Notes: generated from the letters alone by a model not told the origin. Positions 29,003 to 38,361 are shown, counted from the first letter of the stretch. The stretch is 64,000 bases of DNA from Evansella vedderi (GCF_030813435.1 NZ_JAUSUG010000004.1:186001-250000); one strand, 5' to 3'. A program made the numbers and translations.

Positions 29003-29839
29003 TTATCCTTTTACTCCACCTAATGAAATACCATTAATTACACGTTTCTGTAAAATGATAAAAACTAGTACGAGAGGTATAATTGCCGATACAGAAGCCA
29101 TCATTATAACTGCATAGTTATCAGCGTAATCATCCTGAAATAATTGAATTCCCATCGTAATCGGGTATAGTTTTCGATCTAATAGAAAGATTAATGGGTT
29201 TTGGTAGTCATTCCATGTCCATATAAACTTAATAATTCCCACCGTCGCTAGAATTGGTTTACAAAGGGGTAATATAATCTTCCAATAAATGGTGAAATAA
29301 TTAGCTCCATCTATTTTAGCTGCTTCCATATAATCATGTTCAATAGAAATCATGTACTGCCTTATTAAGAAAGTAAAGTAAATGGAAAACATCCCCATCA
29401 ATATCAGCGCTTCGTGAGTATTATATAATCCTAGCCACCTAATCAATATAAATCTAGGGACCAATGTAGATTGCTCAGGGATAATCATTAAAGTGATCAT
29501 GAGGAAAAAAACTAAATTCTTTCCTTTAAAATGTAACATGGAAAACGAAAAAGCGGCCATTGATGATATTAATATTGTAAATAATGTCATGATCCCTGCT
29601 AGTTTAATGGAGTTGTAATAAAACAAATAAAATGGAATATCAGCCATCCAAACCGCTTTAAAGTTATTCACAACATTAATAGATGTTGGTATCCATTCTA
29701 TTGGATAAACTAGAACATCCGACTCATATTTAAAGGAAGTAGAAAGCATCCATATTAATGGCACGAGAAAAAATATGGATATCATTCCTAAAACAATAGT
29801 ATTCACTAGCTTTAGCTTATCTAATTTCGCAAAGTTCAT
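29003..29839 (-). CDS. Carbohydrate ABC transporter permease (MsmG/LplC type)
   Basis: Inner-membrane subunit of 278 residues with six transmembrane segments. The EAA loop (EAAKIDGANYFTIYWKIILP) that contacts the ATPase is present near residue 190. The C-terminus VINGISLGGVKG is typical of the second permease of family-1 oligosaccharide importers. The ATG at 29839 follows AGGAGG. It lies 22 bp after the first permease, in one transcript with it. Confidence 0.92.
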   Translation of the reverse strand: MNFAKLDKLKLVNTIVLGMISIFFLVPLIWMLSTSFKYESDVLVYPIEWIPTSINVVNNFKAVWMADIPFYLFYYNSIKLAGIMTLFTILISSMAAFSFSMLHFKGKNLVFFLMITLMIIPEQSTLVPRFILIRWLGLYNTHEALILMGMFSIYFTFLIRQYMISIEHDYMEAAKIDGANYFTIYWKIILPLCKPILATVGIIKFIWTWNDYQNPLIFLLDRKLYPITMGIQLFQDDYADNYAVIMMASVSAIIPLVLVFIILQKRVINGISLGGVKG

Positions 29840-29861
29840 TTCTATTCCTCCTCTCTTTCCA

Positions 29862-30797
29862 TTAATTAAACATCTTGTTGTTCTGAACTTTCCATGTTAA
29901 AAATGTCAGAACACTTACGATAGCAAATAGTAACCATGAGAGAGCTGATGCATAACCCATATTATATTTTTGGAATCCTTCTTCATATATTAAGTAAACT
30001 AATACTGTAGATGAGTTAATTGGCCCCCCATCTGTTAGAAAAGCAATTAAATCAAACACTTTAAATGAACCAATTAAAAGTGTTATTGCCAAAAACATAT
30101 GAGTCGGTCCCAGTAGTGGTAATGTTATTTTGTAAAATTTTTGAAAATTTGAAGCCCCATCGATACTTGCTGCTTCATATAAAGAAGGTGGTATATTTGA
30201 TAACCCTGCAATATAAATCACTACCACATACCCAATCAGTGTCCATATTGTTATGATAATAATCGCTAATAAAGATGCACTAGTATCCGCTAACCATTTA
30301 GGTGGATCTGCAATACCTATGCTCATTAAAAACTGGTTAATTGGACCTGCAGAGGGATGATAAAGGGCACGCCATACAGCACCCACTGCAATAATCGAAG
30401 ATATATATGGAATGAAAAATGCAACTTTAAAATAACTTTGAAGATATACATTAGAATGAATGACAACGGCTAAAACAAGAGATATTGCCATTGAAATTGG
30501 GACAACCATAAACGTGAATTGCAAGTTATTTTTGATAGCAATTAGTACTTTTTCATCCTGAAACATTTGTTTAAAATTATCTAATCCAACAAACTCTATC
30601 CCTGATAATCCACCAAGTAAATTCCATTGACTGAAACTCAAAATTAATGAAAATATAAGAGGAAATACATAGAGTAAGGCAAGGCCAATCATTTCTGGTA
30701 ACAAAAACAACCATCCTATTATTGCTTCTTTCTGTTTTACTTTTGATCTGTTTATTTGGATTTTCGGTGTCTCTTGAATTACTTTTCCACTTTCCAC
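29862..30797 (-). CDS. Carbohydrate ABC transporter permease (MsmF/LplB type)
   Basis: First membrane subunit of the sugar importer, about 311 residues with six membrane segments and the EAA loop EAASIDGASNFQKFYKITLP. I choose the GTG at 30797 (VESGKVIQ) because GAGGTGG lies just before it. The longer frame adds 28 residues without a ribosome binding site and makes the protein too long for the family. It is the first gene of the glycosaminoglycan gene string. Confidence 0.9.
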   Translation of the reverse strand: MESGKVIQETPKIQINRSKVKQKEAIIGWLFLLPEMIGLALLYVFPLIFSLILSFSQWNLLGGLSGIEFVGLDNFKQMFQDEKVLIAIKNNLQFTFMVVPISMAISLVLAVVIHSNVYLQSYFKVAFFIPYISSIIAVGAVWRALYHPSAGPINQFLMSIGIADPPKWLADTSASLLAIIIITIWTLIGYVVVIYIAGLSNIPPSLYEAASIDGASNFQKFYKITLPLLGPTHMFLAITLLIGSFKVFDLIAFLTDGGPINSSTVLVYLIYEEGFQKYNMGYASALSWLLFAIVSVLTFLTWKVQNNKMFN

Positions 30798-30961
30798 ATA
30801 TCCCACCTCTTTAACATCAAGATTTATATTTATTATTCTATCTGATGCTAGAATTGTTATTGGGCAAAAATTATTACTCATATGTGCAAAATATTGACTT
30901 TCGACTTTTCAATAGCACTACAATAGGAGCCTCTTAAAAAAGCTTGTGGTTTTTGGGCAAA

Positions 30962-30989
30962 AAAGACATCTATTTCGAGATGTCCACTT
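30962..30989 (-). terminator. Terminator hairpin upstream of the sugar importer
   Basis: On the minus strand GGACATCT and AGATGTC form a stem followed by TTTTTT. It would insulate the importer genes from transcription entering from the repeat side. Confidence 0.65.
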
Positions 30990-31100
30990 ATTTATTCTAT
31001 CGACAAGATTATATAAAACCGATTGAAAGGAGAATCATTAGAAAATAGTGGTACTTTCTATTGATATGTTGAACATGTTCATTGCTCCCTTTACCTCAAT

Positions 31101-31252
31101 TCTTGCAGAGGCTGGTGTCGTACTGAAACAAATCACGGACCGGTTTTGCCATACAGATGACAAAAATACGAAAATGTCTATCTCCAGATTACTCAAGAAA
31201 TGAAAAAAGAAGCTTATCATAAGTTTGATCAACTTATGATAAGCCTTTGTTA
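31101..31252 (+). pseudogene. C-terminal relic of a tyrosine integrase
   Basis: The plus strand reads TSILAEAGVVLKQITDRFCH, then after a frameshift YLQITQEMKKEAYHKFDQLM and a stop. This is the final catalytic box and tail of a phage/ICE-type integrase. The arginine and histidine boxes upstream are gone. It lies 170 bp before repeat copy B. Confidence 0.8.
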
Positions 31253-31418
31253 AATTTCTCACCTTCTTGGGATTATAACAATCCTTGTTTTGGTCATTGT
31301 TTTCATCAAAACACCCAACCTTAAACACACCCTTGCGCTATTTTTAACGATAAGCGGAATCACTTTTTTGCATTCGAAGTGACTATTTTAATGTGTTTGA
31401 AGGTGTACATATGAAACT

Positions 31419-31691
31419 AAAAAAGAAGCTTCTCACAAGTTATATAACTAATGAGAAGCCTTCTTTATATACCTATTGTTAGTATTTATGTTAGCAAATC
31501 GTAGGCAAACCCTTATAAATCAAGGGTTTGAGCGGTCATCACATCATGCCGCCCCTTAGGTGAGAGTGTGTAATATCTATAACATCGTGTGATTAGAGTG
31601 CGGTATATTAGGGTTTTGTTAATTTGTTACTGTAACATTTTTAACTTGATTTAACCGTTTTTCACTAGATTGCGTTAGCAAAATGTTAGCA
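31419..31691 (+). repeat. Integrase-tail/att-like repeat, copy B
   Basis: Starts with a decayed integrase tail that now forms a hairpin (GAAGCTTCTCA...TGAGAAGCCTTC). AAACCCTTATAAATCAAGGGTTT and then the 150-bp block 31542-31691 follow. That block differs from copy A at a single position. Copies A and B therefore bracket the 17-kb glycosaminoglycan locus as direct repeats. Confidence 0.88.
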
Positions 31692-31866
31692 AACATTTGT
31701 TTATATTATTAGTTAAAAAAGCTTCGTTTTATAAACTAGCATCGCTTTTGATATATGTGTCTATACCACAGCAGTCAAAATAGCCCGTACCCGTTTGCAT
31801 CATAAAATAAAATGACCTGATTAATGAAAACCACATATTCAACACTATTTGACTTTCCATTTATTT

Positions 31867-32313
31867 TTATATTGTTTTGTATTTATTTATTAGGGCCTTT
31901 ACAAACCTGTCTACTCTATCCACATCTTGTAGCTGAGGACTTAACTCAACTTTTAAAGTAGCAGCTAATGTGCTTCTGACATATAGCATGTCACGAAATT
32001 TATCAACCGCTCCACAAAAATGTTCATAGAAACTGTCACCTGTTCCAAATACTCCACTAATTATTCTTTTTCCTGACATACATTCCATTGAACGGTAAAC
32101 CCTCACCATCTCTTTAGGAATTTCCCCATTTCCCCAAGTATAAGTTCCAATAGAAACAATATCATATTTACTTAGGATACTAGCATCAAAATTTTTAATC
32201 GAGATGATATCTACTTTGACGTTAAAATTGAGAAATTTATAGTAAACCATCTCAGCTAATTCTTTCGTATTTCCGGTTTTCGATGTGTAAATAATTGCTA
32301 CTTTTATCTTCAT
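31867..32313 (-). CDS. Flavodoxin-like protein of the ribonucleotide reductase operon
   Basis: Flavodoxin-fold protein of about 148 residues with the FMN phosphate loop YTSKTGNTKE at the N-terminus and GTYTWGNGEIP near residue 60. It starts 1 nt after the beta-subunit stop, so it is tightly coupled to the reductase. In class I reductases a flavodoxin or NrdI activates the beta-subunit metal-radical cofactor. Its length and motifs fit a flavodoxin better than a canonical NrdI. A role in cofactor assembly is inferred from the operon. Confidence 0.82.
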   Translation of the reverse strand: MKIKVAIIYTSKTGNTKELAEMVYYKFLNFNVKVDIISIKNFDASILSKYDIVSIGTYTWGNGEIPKEMVRVYRSMECMSGKRIISGVFGTGDSFYEHFCGAVDKFRDMLYVRSTLAATLKVELSPQLQDVDRVDRFVKALINKYKTI

Positions 32314-32314
32314 A

Positions 32315-33361
32315 TTACAATTCATCAAAACCGTTTGTTTGTGTAACTTTCGAATAAGTTCGTGATTTTTGCTCAAAAAAATCTGATTTTGTATCGTTAA
32401 TCATTTCATCGCTAAATACATGTATCCAAGGCATAGGATTGCTTCTTTCTTGATATAAGTTCTTTAAACCTAGTTGTCGTAAGCGTTTATTAGCAAGGTA
32501 TTCAATATAGCCCTCAAATTCTTCTAAATCAATTCCTTCTATGTCAGCCAAAATATAATCTGCCCATTCTTTTTCGAGCTTCTTTGCGGTGTCAATCGTT
32601 TTATACACATACTCAATATTCTCTGATGTATTCAGCTCTTGATTTTCAGTTAACAGGATACGTATAAACTGAGAAATAAAATACGCGTGTTGCATTTCAT
32701 CTCGCTGAATATAGCTAATCATCGTACTCGTTTTCAACATTTTTTGTTGCCGAGCCAAGTGGTAGAAGAAAGCAAATCCAGCATAAAAGTATATCCCTTC
32801 CAAATTGACTGAGTTAACTCCGAGCTTAAATAACGTTTCTGGGGTAGGCTTTCTTCTAAATTCTTCATATGCTTCTAAAATCAATTCATTGCGTTTCTTT
32901 ACTATCGGATCACTCTTCGCTTGATCAAATCTCGCATTTTGTTCACTCAGTGGAACAAGTGAGCTGAGAATATATGAATACGATTCATTATGCACAGCTT
33001 CTTGTTGTGAAATCACCGCAAATATTGCTTTAAAGCTTGAATCAGTAACATAATCCATCACCTGGCTCATTGTAGGTGTTTGCAGACTGTCAAGGGACGC
33101 TAGTTGTGTGTTAATTCGAAGAAAAACATTTTGTTCTATTTCACTCAGCCGCCCCCATTGCTTAATATCATCTTGCATATTAATTTCTTGAGCCTTCCAG
33201 AAATTCGATAATAAAGTTTGATATAAATCATACATTTGTGGATAAGCAATATCATTCCAATTTAAAAGGCCTGAGGACTCGCCGTTAATAATCCCTGTAG
33301 ATTTATTAGGGAAATCTGGGTTTAGTAGTTTAATTTTAGTCAGTTCTGTATTTACTAGCAT
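32315..33361 (-). CDS. Ribonucleoside-diphosphate reductase beta subunit
   Basis: Radical-generating small subunit of class I ribonucleotide reductase, 348 residues. The metal ligands are visible as the carboxylate in ASLDSLQ, the QQEAVHNESYSY stretch (Glu, His and the radical-site Tyr), a glutamate in LEGIYFYAGF and RDEMQH near residue 240. The ATG follows GGAGGGG. It lies between the alpha subunit and a flavodoxin, all under a cobalamin riboswitch, so it is the B12-independent route to dNTPs. Confidence 0.92.
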   Translation of the reverse strand: MLVNTELTKIKLLNPDFPNKSTGIINGESSGLLNWNDIAYPQMYDLYQTLLSNFWKAQEINMQDDIKQWGRLSEIEQNVFLRINTQLASLDSLQTPTMSQVMDYVTDSSFKAIFAVISQQEAVHNESYSYILSSLVPLSEQNARFDQAKSDPIVKKRNELILEAYEEFRRKPTPETLFKLGVNSVNLEGIYFYAGFAFFYHLARQQKMLKTSTMISYIQRDEMQHAYFISQFIRILLTENQELNTSENIEYVYKTIDTAKKLEKEWADYILADIEGIDLEEFEGYIEYLANKRLRQLGLKNLYQERSNPMPWIHVFSDEMINDTKSDFFEQKSRTYSKVTQTNGFDEL

Positions 33362-33422
33362 TAATAAGACCCCTCCTAAGAATTTATATTGTCCTGTTTA
33401 TAATTATCAACGGAATTTATTA

Positions 33423-33484
33423 GAGTCTGTTCAAAAAGGTGGGTTTTGAGTTTTTTGAACAGACTCGAAGCAATGAGCGAAGCC
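33423..33484. repeat. Perfect hairpin followed by 19-nt shared tail (copy 2)
   Basis: GAGTCTGTTCAAAAA (33423-33437) and its exact complement ending at 33466 form a 15-bp stem. They are followed directly by CGAAGCAATGAGCGAAGCC, identical to the tail at 975-993. It lies between the alpha and beta reductase genes, where it may terminate or attenuate. Confidence 0.7.
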
Positions 33485-33541
33485 ATTGACAAAATACTTA
33501 TTGAACAATCTATTTTTAGAATTCCTCAAATCTTTCTTAAT

Positions 33542-35830
33542 CTAACTGTGGCAAGCTTCACACTCTTCAATCTCTGTTTGGGATGTACTTCTTACGTAAT
33601 AAGTTGTTTTTAATCGTTGATTCCAAGCTTCCATATGAATATTTAGTAAGTCTTTCGCTTTAATATCATGTCGAACATATAGATTAAAACTTATCGCTTG
33701 GTCAATATGCCTTTGACGTGCTGCATTCTGTCTAATACTCCATATCTGGTCTAGCTCATGCCGTGAACGTCGATAGTAATTATACGTATGATGATTTAAC
33801 TCTGGTGCCGTGACTTTAAATTTAAAGTTTTTCTTTTCTTCTGCATATTCAACTGCATAAATTGGGTCTATTCCGTCTGTTGATCCACCAATTTTAGCAG
33901 TAGAAGAGTTTGGTGCTACAGCCATCATCCATCCATTTCTGACACCGTATTCAGCAACATTTGCTCGTAATTGCTCCCAACGTTCTCCTGTGTAATTTTT
34001 CCGGTCAAAATAAATTCCTGTATGCCATTCAGATCCTTCAAATTCTCCATATGGCCCTTTTTCTTTTGCAAGTTCCATGGACGAACGAATGGTATAATAA
34101 GCGATGTCTTCATAAAGCTTGTCCGCATATTTAACGGATTCCTCTGATTCCCAGTAAAGTTTCTTTTTTGCAAGAAGATGGTGCCAACCAAATGTCCCTA
34201 AACCGACCGCACGGTATTTTTCGTTTGTTTGTTGCGCTTGTCCAACAGGAATGCTATTAATATCAATGACATTATCAAGCATTCTCATCTGAATCGGGAT
34301 TAAACGTTCTAGAACTCCTGCACTCACTACTTGAGGAAGATTAATCGACGATAAATTACACACAACAAAATCTCCTGGTTTCCGTACAATCACAATGTTT
34401 CCTTCATCATCTTGATATTCTTTTGTTACAATAGTCGGAGACATATTTTGAGCAATTTCCGTACATAAATTGCTGCAATAAATGGATGTTCTCCCTCTCC
34501 CAGCCACATGTTTATTAGGATTCTGACGATTTACTTCATCTCTATAAAACATGTATGGGGTACCCGTTTCTAACTGTGCTACCATAATTCTCGCCATTAT
34601 ATCCATTGCTCGGTAAGTGTTCCTTTGTAGTAGAGGATGATTTACCGCTTCTTCATATTTTTCTGTAAAAAGCCTCTCTTCCTCTTCATCATAGAAGTCT
34701 TCTAATCCAAGAGGGTTCCCGTTTTCATCCTTCCATCCCATCACCTGTTTTACTTGGTGGGGACAAAACGTATGCCACTGTCCAATACTCCGCCCGTTCT
34801 CATCGACTTCCTTCAACTTTTCCATGAAAAGATCAGGTACCGATACACCCGTGAAAATATCGTGGGCTTTACGTCGTTCATCACCGTTATTCGTTTTTAA
34901 ATCTAGAAAACCATTCATTATATCTTTATGGAATAAATCTAAATATACAGCCACCGCTCCCTGCCGCTGTCCCAACTGGTCTACACTAACAGCTGTATCA
35001 TTAATTAAGCGAATCCACGGTATGACCCCTGACGAATTTCCTTTAAACTTTTTAATATCTGAACCAAGTGCACGAACTTTACCATAATATATACCAATTC
35101 CACCACCATCTTTACTCAATCTTGCAATATCCCAATTATTTAAGTAAATACTGTCTAATGAATCATCCACAGTATCTATAAAACAAGATGAGAGTTGACC
35201 ATAGCTTTTTCCAGCATTAGCAAGAGTTGGTGTTGCCACTGTCATATATAAATTGCTTAAAGCCCAATATGCTTCTATAACTAATTTCAGCCTTTGAGAC
35301 TTCGTTTCACCTTTCATTAATTCCATTGCAATAATCATAAAACGCTCTTGTGGCAGTTCAAAAATATTCCCTTCATGATCCTTTGCTAAGTATCGGTCTG
35401 CTAGCAAAAACAAACCGATATAATTAAACATCTCGTCACGTTCTGGCGCTATTTCCTTTTCAAGTTCAATTATTTCATTCATGGAGTATGTATTTAAAAG
35501 GCTATCCGAATATATTCCTTTAGAAGTTAAAGTTTCTATCAAATGATATAAATTACCATATTTCTTTGTTCGTGGATAACTACGGTTTTTTGAAGCTTTC
35601 TCATAAAGCTCATTTAGATAAAGGTTTGCTGCTAAAAAGGTCCAGTCAGGCTCTTCCATTTTGATCTGATTTAAAGCATAGAACATCGCTTGTTGATTGC
35701 CTTTTATTTCATCTGCCTTCATTTCAGTTAATCTATCCTTTATTTCTTTTGTGTCCAGCCCATATTTTTTTCCAACTGTATCAACAATTCTTAAAACAAT
35801 GTCAAGTTCAGAATGGATTTGTGTGATCAT
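33542..35830 (-). CDS. Ribonucleoside-diphosphate reductase alpha subunit
   Basis: Catalytic large subunit of class I ribonucleotide reductase, 762 residues. It has the active-site cysteine region YGQLSSCFID near residue 215, the thiyl-radical core CSNLCTEI near 440 and NLSSINL, the C-terminal radical-transfer tyrosines TTYYVRS, and a shuttle pair ECEAC at the end. An N-terminal ATP-cone-like stretch is short or atypical. The ATG follows AGGGAGG. Expression is likely to be switched off by B12 through the riboswitch and terminator just upstream, which suggests the cell also has a B12-dependent reductase. Confidence 0.93.
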   Translation of the reverse strand: MITQIHSELDIVLRIVDTVGKKYGLDTKEIKDRLTEMKADEIKGNQQAMFYALNQIKMEEPDWTFLAANLYLNELYEKASKNRSYPRTKKYGNLYHLIETLTSKGIYSDSLLNTYSMNEIIELEKEIAPERDEMFNYIGLFLLADRYLAKDHEGNIFELPQERFMIIAMELMKGETKSQRLKLVIEAYWALSNLYMTVATPTLANAGKSYGQLSSCFIDTVDDSLDSIYLNNWDIARLSKDGGGIGIYYGKVRALGSDIKKFKGNSSGVIPWIRLINDTAVSVDQLGQRQGAVAVYLDLFHKDIMNGFLDLKTNNGDERRKAHDIFTGVSVPDLFMEKLKEVDENGRSIGQWHTFCPHQVKQVMGWKDENGNPLGLEDFYDEEEERLFTEKYEEAVNHPLLQRNTYRAMDIMARIMVAQLETGTPYMFYRDEVNRQNPNKHVAGRGRTSIYCSNLCTEIAQNMSPTIVTKEYQDDEGNIVIVRKPGDFVVCNLSSINLPQVVSAGVLERLIPIQMRMLDNVIDINSIPVGQAQQTNEKYRAVGLGTFGWHHLLAKKKLYWESEESVKYADKLYEDIAYYTIRSSMELAKEKGPYGEFEGSEWHTGIYFDRKNYTGERWEQLRANVAEYGVRNGWMMAVAPNSSTAKIGGSTDGIDPIYAVEYAEEKKNFKFKVTAPELNHHTYNYYRRSRHELDQIWSIRQNAARQRHIDQAISFNLYVRHDIKAKDLLNIHMEAWNQRLKTTYYVRSTSQTEIEECEACHS

Positions 35831-35849
35831 GTGATTTCCTCCCTATAAA

Positions 35850-35884
35850 TTAAAAATATCCGCCCAATGAATTGAGCGGATGAA
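35850..35884 (-). terminator. Riboswitch-controlled terminator before the reductase genes
   Basis: On the minus strand ATCCGCTCAA and TTGGGCGGAT form a 10-bp stem (one wobble pair), followed by ATTTTTAA. It lies about 25-30 bp before the alpha-subunit start and about 100 nt after the aptamer. Confidence 0.8.
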
Positions 35885-35968
35885 ACGATAGCAAATATAG
35901 GCAGAAAAAACCTGTCCTTAGTCGCCACCGTTTCATCTTCTCAATCCCCGAAGAAGGTGAAACATCTT

Positions 35969-36141
35969 AAGGTAAGACAGGTCTCCTGACTGATGCTTTA
36001 ACCTACTTTGAGCCCTTCCCGTATAAGCACCTTATCAGTTCTCTTATACAGTGGTCTGCTCATTTCGTCAGCATTTACAGTTGCGGGGGCAGTTTTGGAT
36101 TCTCACCAAATTCCCTATTAAGCCTATAGGCATCTTATCTT
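35969..36141 (-). ncRNA. Cobalamin riboswitch
   Basis: On the minus strand the conserved AdoCbl aptamer elements appear in order: GGTGAGAATCC, CTGCCCCCGCAACTG, GAGCAGACCACTG, ACGGGAAGG and the B12 box AGTCAGGAGACCTGTC. P1 can form from AAGATAAGA and TCTTACCTT. A hairpin and intrinsic terminator follow before the reductase genes. Riboswitch control of B12-independent reductases is well established, with ligand binding lowering expression. Confidence 0.95.
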
Positions 36142-36316
36142 AAGGCAAACACTATATATCTAGTTAATTATACTTTATATAACAATATATTGTATTGTTC
36201 TCTCTATAAATAGTAGAGTAGATTATTCATTTCTGCAAGGGATAAGTTTTCTAACAAGAAAAGTAATTAAAGAATTAATTCTTTTTCCGTTATTTTATCT
36301 GTTTTCTATAAATCTG

Positions 36317-36505
36317 AAACCAAGAACTACACCGCATAGCTTGAGGCATACGCACACCTCGCTTCTTGCAGAGGCAGGTGTTTCACTGGAACAAACCATG
36401 GACCGCCCTTGACCACACAGATGATCGAGTTACGAAATTATGTACCTCCATGTCACGCACGAAATGAAAGAAGAAGCTTCCCATAGTTTACCCAACTAAT
36501 GAGAA
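36317..36505 (+). pseudogene. C-terminal relic of a tyrosine integrase
   Basis: The plus strand reads KPRTTPHSLRHTHTSLLAEAG and VSLEQTMDRP, then stops and frameshifts, ending near YLHVTHEMKEEASH. This keeps the HxxR box but has lost the reading frame. It runs straight into repeat copy C. Confidence 0.85.
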
Positions 36506-36738
36506 GCCTCTTTTATATACCTGATGTTAGCATTTTGTTAGCAAACAATAGGCAAACCCTTATATATCAAGGGTTTGAGCGGTCATTACATCATGCCGCC
36601 CGTAAGGTGAGAGTGTGTAAGATCTTTCCCTCTGTGTGCGTAGAGTGCGGTATATCAAGGTTTTGTTAAATTATTACTTTTACATCTTTAACGTGATTTA
36701 ACCGTTTTTCACTGGATTGCGTTAGCAAAGTGTTAGCA
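36465..36738 (+). repeat. Integrase-tail/att-like repeat, copy C
   Basis: Contains the decayed integrase tail, ATGTTAGCATTTTGTTAGCA, the inverted pair AAACCCTT/AAGGGTTT and a 150-bp block (36589-36738) ending GCGTTAGCAAAGTGTTAGCA. It is more diverged from A and B than they are from each other. It bounds the reductase cassette on one side and the TrlF region on the other. Confidence 0.82.
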
Positions 36739-36784
36739 ATGATAATATATAAACAACTCCACATTTTTGCAATTTGAAAATATA

Positions 36785-37819
36785 TTAATAATTAAAGGCT
36801 GTTAAAACTAACTCTTCGTCATAAATAATTCCAAGGATATTACTATACCTTTCTTTAGACTTATAACTTTTCCATCTTACAACTTCACCAGGTATATTCA
36901 TTACGCTTTTATCTTTAAAAATAACAACCAGAGCGTTTTCACATTCAACTATTGTTCCATAAGCAGCTCCTGCGCCTGCTATAATTTCACCTTTCCATCC
37001 TTGAAAATTTAAAGTTCTAGATTTAAAATTTAATTCTTCATTCTCAGAGTCTAATATTGTAACTTCCTCTAATGTACTTGAATTTAATTTACGATAAATT
37101 TTATTATTATTCACCCAAGTTACCTTAGTTATCTCTTCTTTAGCTGAATATTTGTATATTTGATCTTCACCATAAATAATCTCATTTGTATTCATAGGGT
37201 TTAATATAAACTCTTCAATATATGAAGAGCTATAGATGTTATTTTTAACCCAGCTTGTTCTATTAGAGTGCTTTTTTATAATATTTCTAAAACCTTCCTT
37301 ATAACCCTTATAATTTTTGTTGAGATTATTTATGGGTAATAAAAGTTCAAATACACCTTCTTCTCCGCCAGCCAAAGCAACTTTTCCATATGTACCAACA
37401 CTTATATTGTAAAATGGCATATCTGTTATTTTTTCAAATTTTCCCATGTCATTTAAAAAAGATATAAACAATCCATCATCCGTATTAATTAATATATTTT
37501 CATTATATGAATTAATAGAGGTTATTACATCTCCTGTTGGAGTTAATTCCTTTTTATCTAGATATCTGTCTAAATCAAAGCGAGAAAGGTATATATCATT
37601 ATAATGACCAGTAATATCTTTTTCTTTAATTATTTGATTTATCATTGATCCGTTATATAAGCTATATATAAAATCACCGTATTTATGAGAAATCTCTCTT
37701 AAAATTTCTTCCCAATTATAAATTTCTATTTCTCCTTCAAAGTTCCATAAGAATAACTTGTTATATTTAATTAAAAAATCCCAGTATTCGCCTTCAATTC
37801 TTAGACTCATAGCTGTCAT
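36785..37819 (-). CDS. Uncharacterised protein, possibly beta-propeller-like
   Basis: I do not recognise this 344-residue soluble protein. It is rich in short beta-strand-like segments with recurrent Asp/Asn-Gly turns and aromatic residues (NTDDGLFISF, GKVALAGGEEGVFELLLP, NEIIYGEDQIYKYS). That pattern suggests a repeat beta-structure such as a propeller, but this is only an impression. Its start overlaps the stop of the 141-residue gene upstream, so the two are translated together. Its place beside TrlF, between integrase relics, suggests a conflict or cargo role. The GAGAAYGTIVE stretch near residue 285 is its most glycine-rich part. Confidence 0.5.
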   Translation of the reverse strand: MTAMSLRIEGEYWDFLIKYNKLFLWNFEGEIEIYNWEEILREISHKYGDFIYSLYNGSMINQIIKEKDITGHYNDIYLSRFDLDRYLDKKELTPTGDVITSINSYNENILINTDDGLFISFLNDMGKFEKITDMPFYNISVGTYGKVALAGGEEGVFELLLPINNLNKNYKGYKEGFRNIIKKHSNRTSWVKNNIYSSSYIEEFILNPMNTNEIIYGEDQIYKYSAKEEITKVTWVNNNKIYRKLNSSTLEEVTILDSENEELNFKSRTLNFQGWKGEIIAGAGAAYGTIVECENALVVIFKDKSVMNIPGEVVRWKSYKSKERYSNILGIIYDEELVLTAFNY

Positions 37820-38244
37820 TAGATATCACAACCTCTATTATCTACTATTTTCCCCATTTGACTTTTCCTTATAATACCTTTATTGACCCATTCCTTTAAT
37901 ATTTTCGTAGGTGGCTTGTCGTGAATTGATTCTCTATAATCCACTGGATAGCCATGCCACTCAGAATTTTTAGTACTGTCAACAAATTTAGCAATTTTAA
38001 CCCATTCTAGTGACCTGTTTTTTCCTAATTTTTCATTACTAGAATTGATTCTATGTAAAGACCCCCCTTTATAATCTTTAAAAATCCAATTTTCATCACA
38101 CATTAAAGCAAATGAGTTAAATTCTTCATCTTGATTTATTTTCCACTCTGATTTATTGCGGTTTTGTAAGTTTCTATGTAGGTCTGAAAATATGTAAGTA
38201 CAGTCATTATACTTTCTAGTTTGATGCCCATTTGGCATTTTCAA
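37819..38244 (-). CDS. Uncharacterised small protein, coupled to the downstream gene
   Basis: I do not recognise this 141-residue protein. It is hydrophilic, has two Cys and several Trp, and ends in a basic segment (WVNKGIIRKSQMGKI) that could be a helix-turn-helix or binding helix. SEWHGYPVDYRE near residue 95 is its most distinctive motif. Its stop overlaps the start of the 344-residue gene by about a base, indicating a two-gene unit. There is a T/G-rich leader with a clear AGGAGG-like site. Confidence 0.5.
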   Translation of the reverse strand: MKMPNGHQTRKYNDCTYIFSDLHRNLQNRNKSEWKINQDEEFNSFALMCDENWIFKDYKGGSLHRINSSNEKLGKNRSLEWVKIAKFVDSTKNSEWHGYPVDYRESIHDKPPTKILKEWVNKGIIRKSQMGKIVDNRGCDI

Positions 38245-38361
38245 ACCTCCTTTAAATCTTATTTTTTAATCAAACCGGGCAAATTCCAATAATTTCGAGT
38301 GCTAAGCACAAGAAAAAATCACATTATTAACCTGCTAAAATACATTTTCATTAGACCCATA

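Noticed and set aside
31038-31328. 96-codon minus-strand frame
   Set aside because: It is the antisense of an integrase relic readable on the plus strand.
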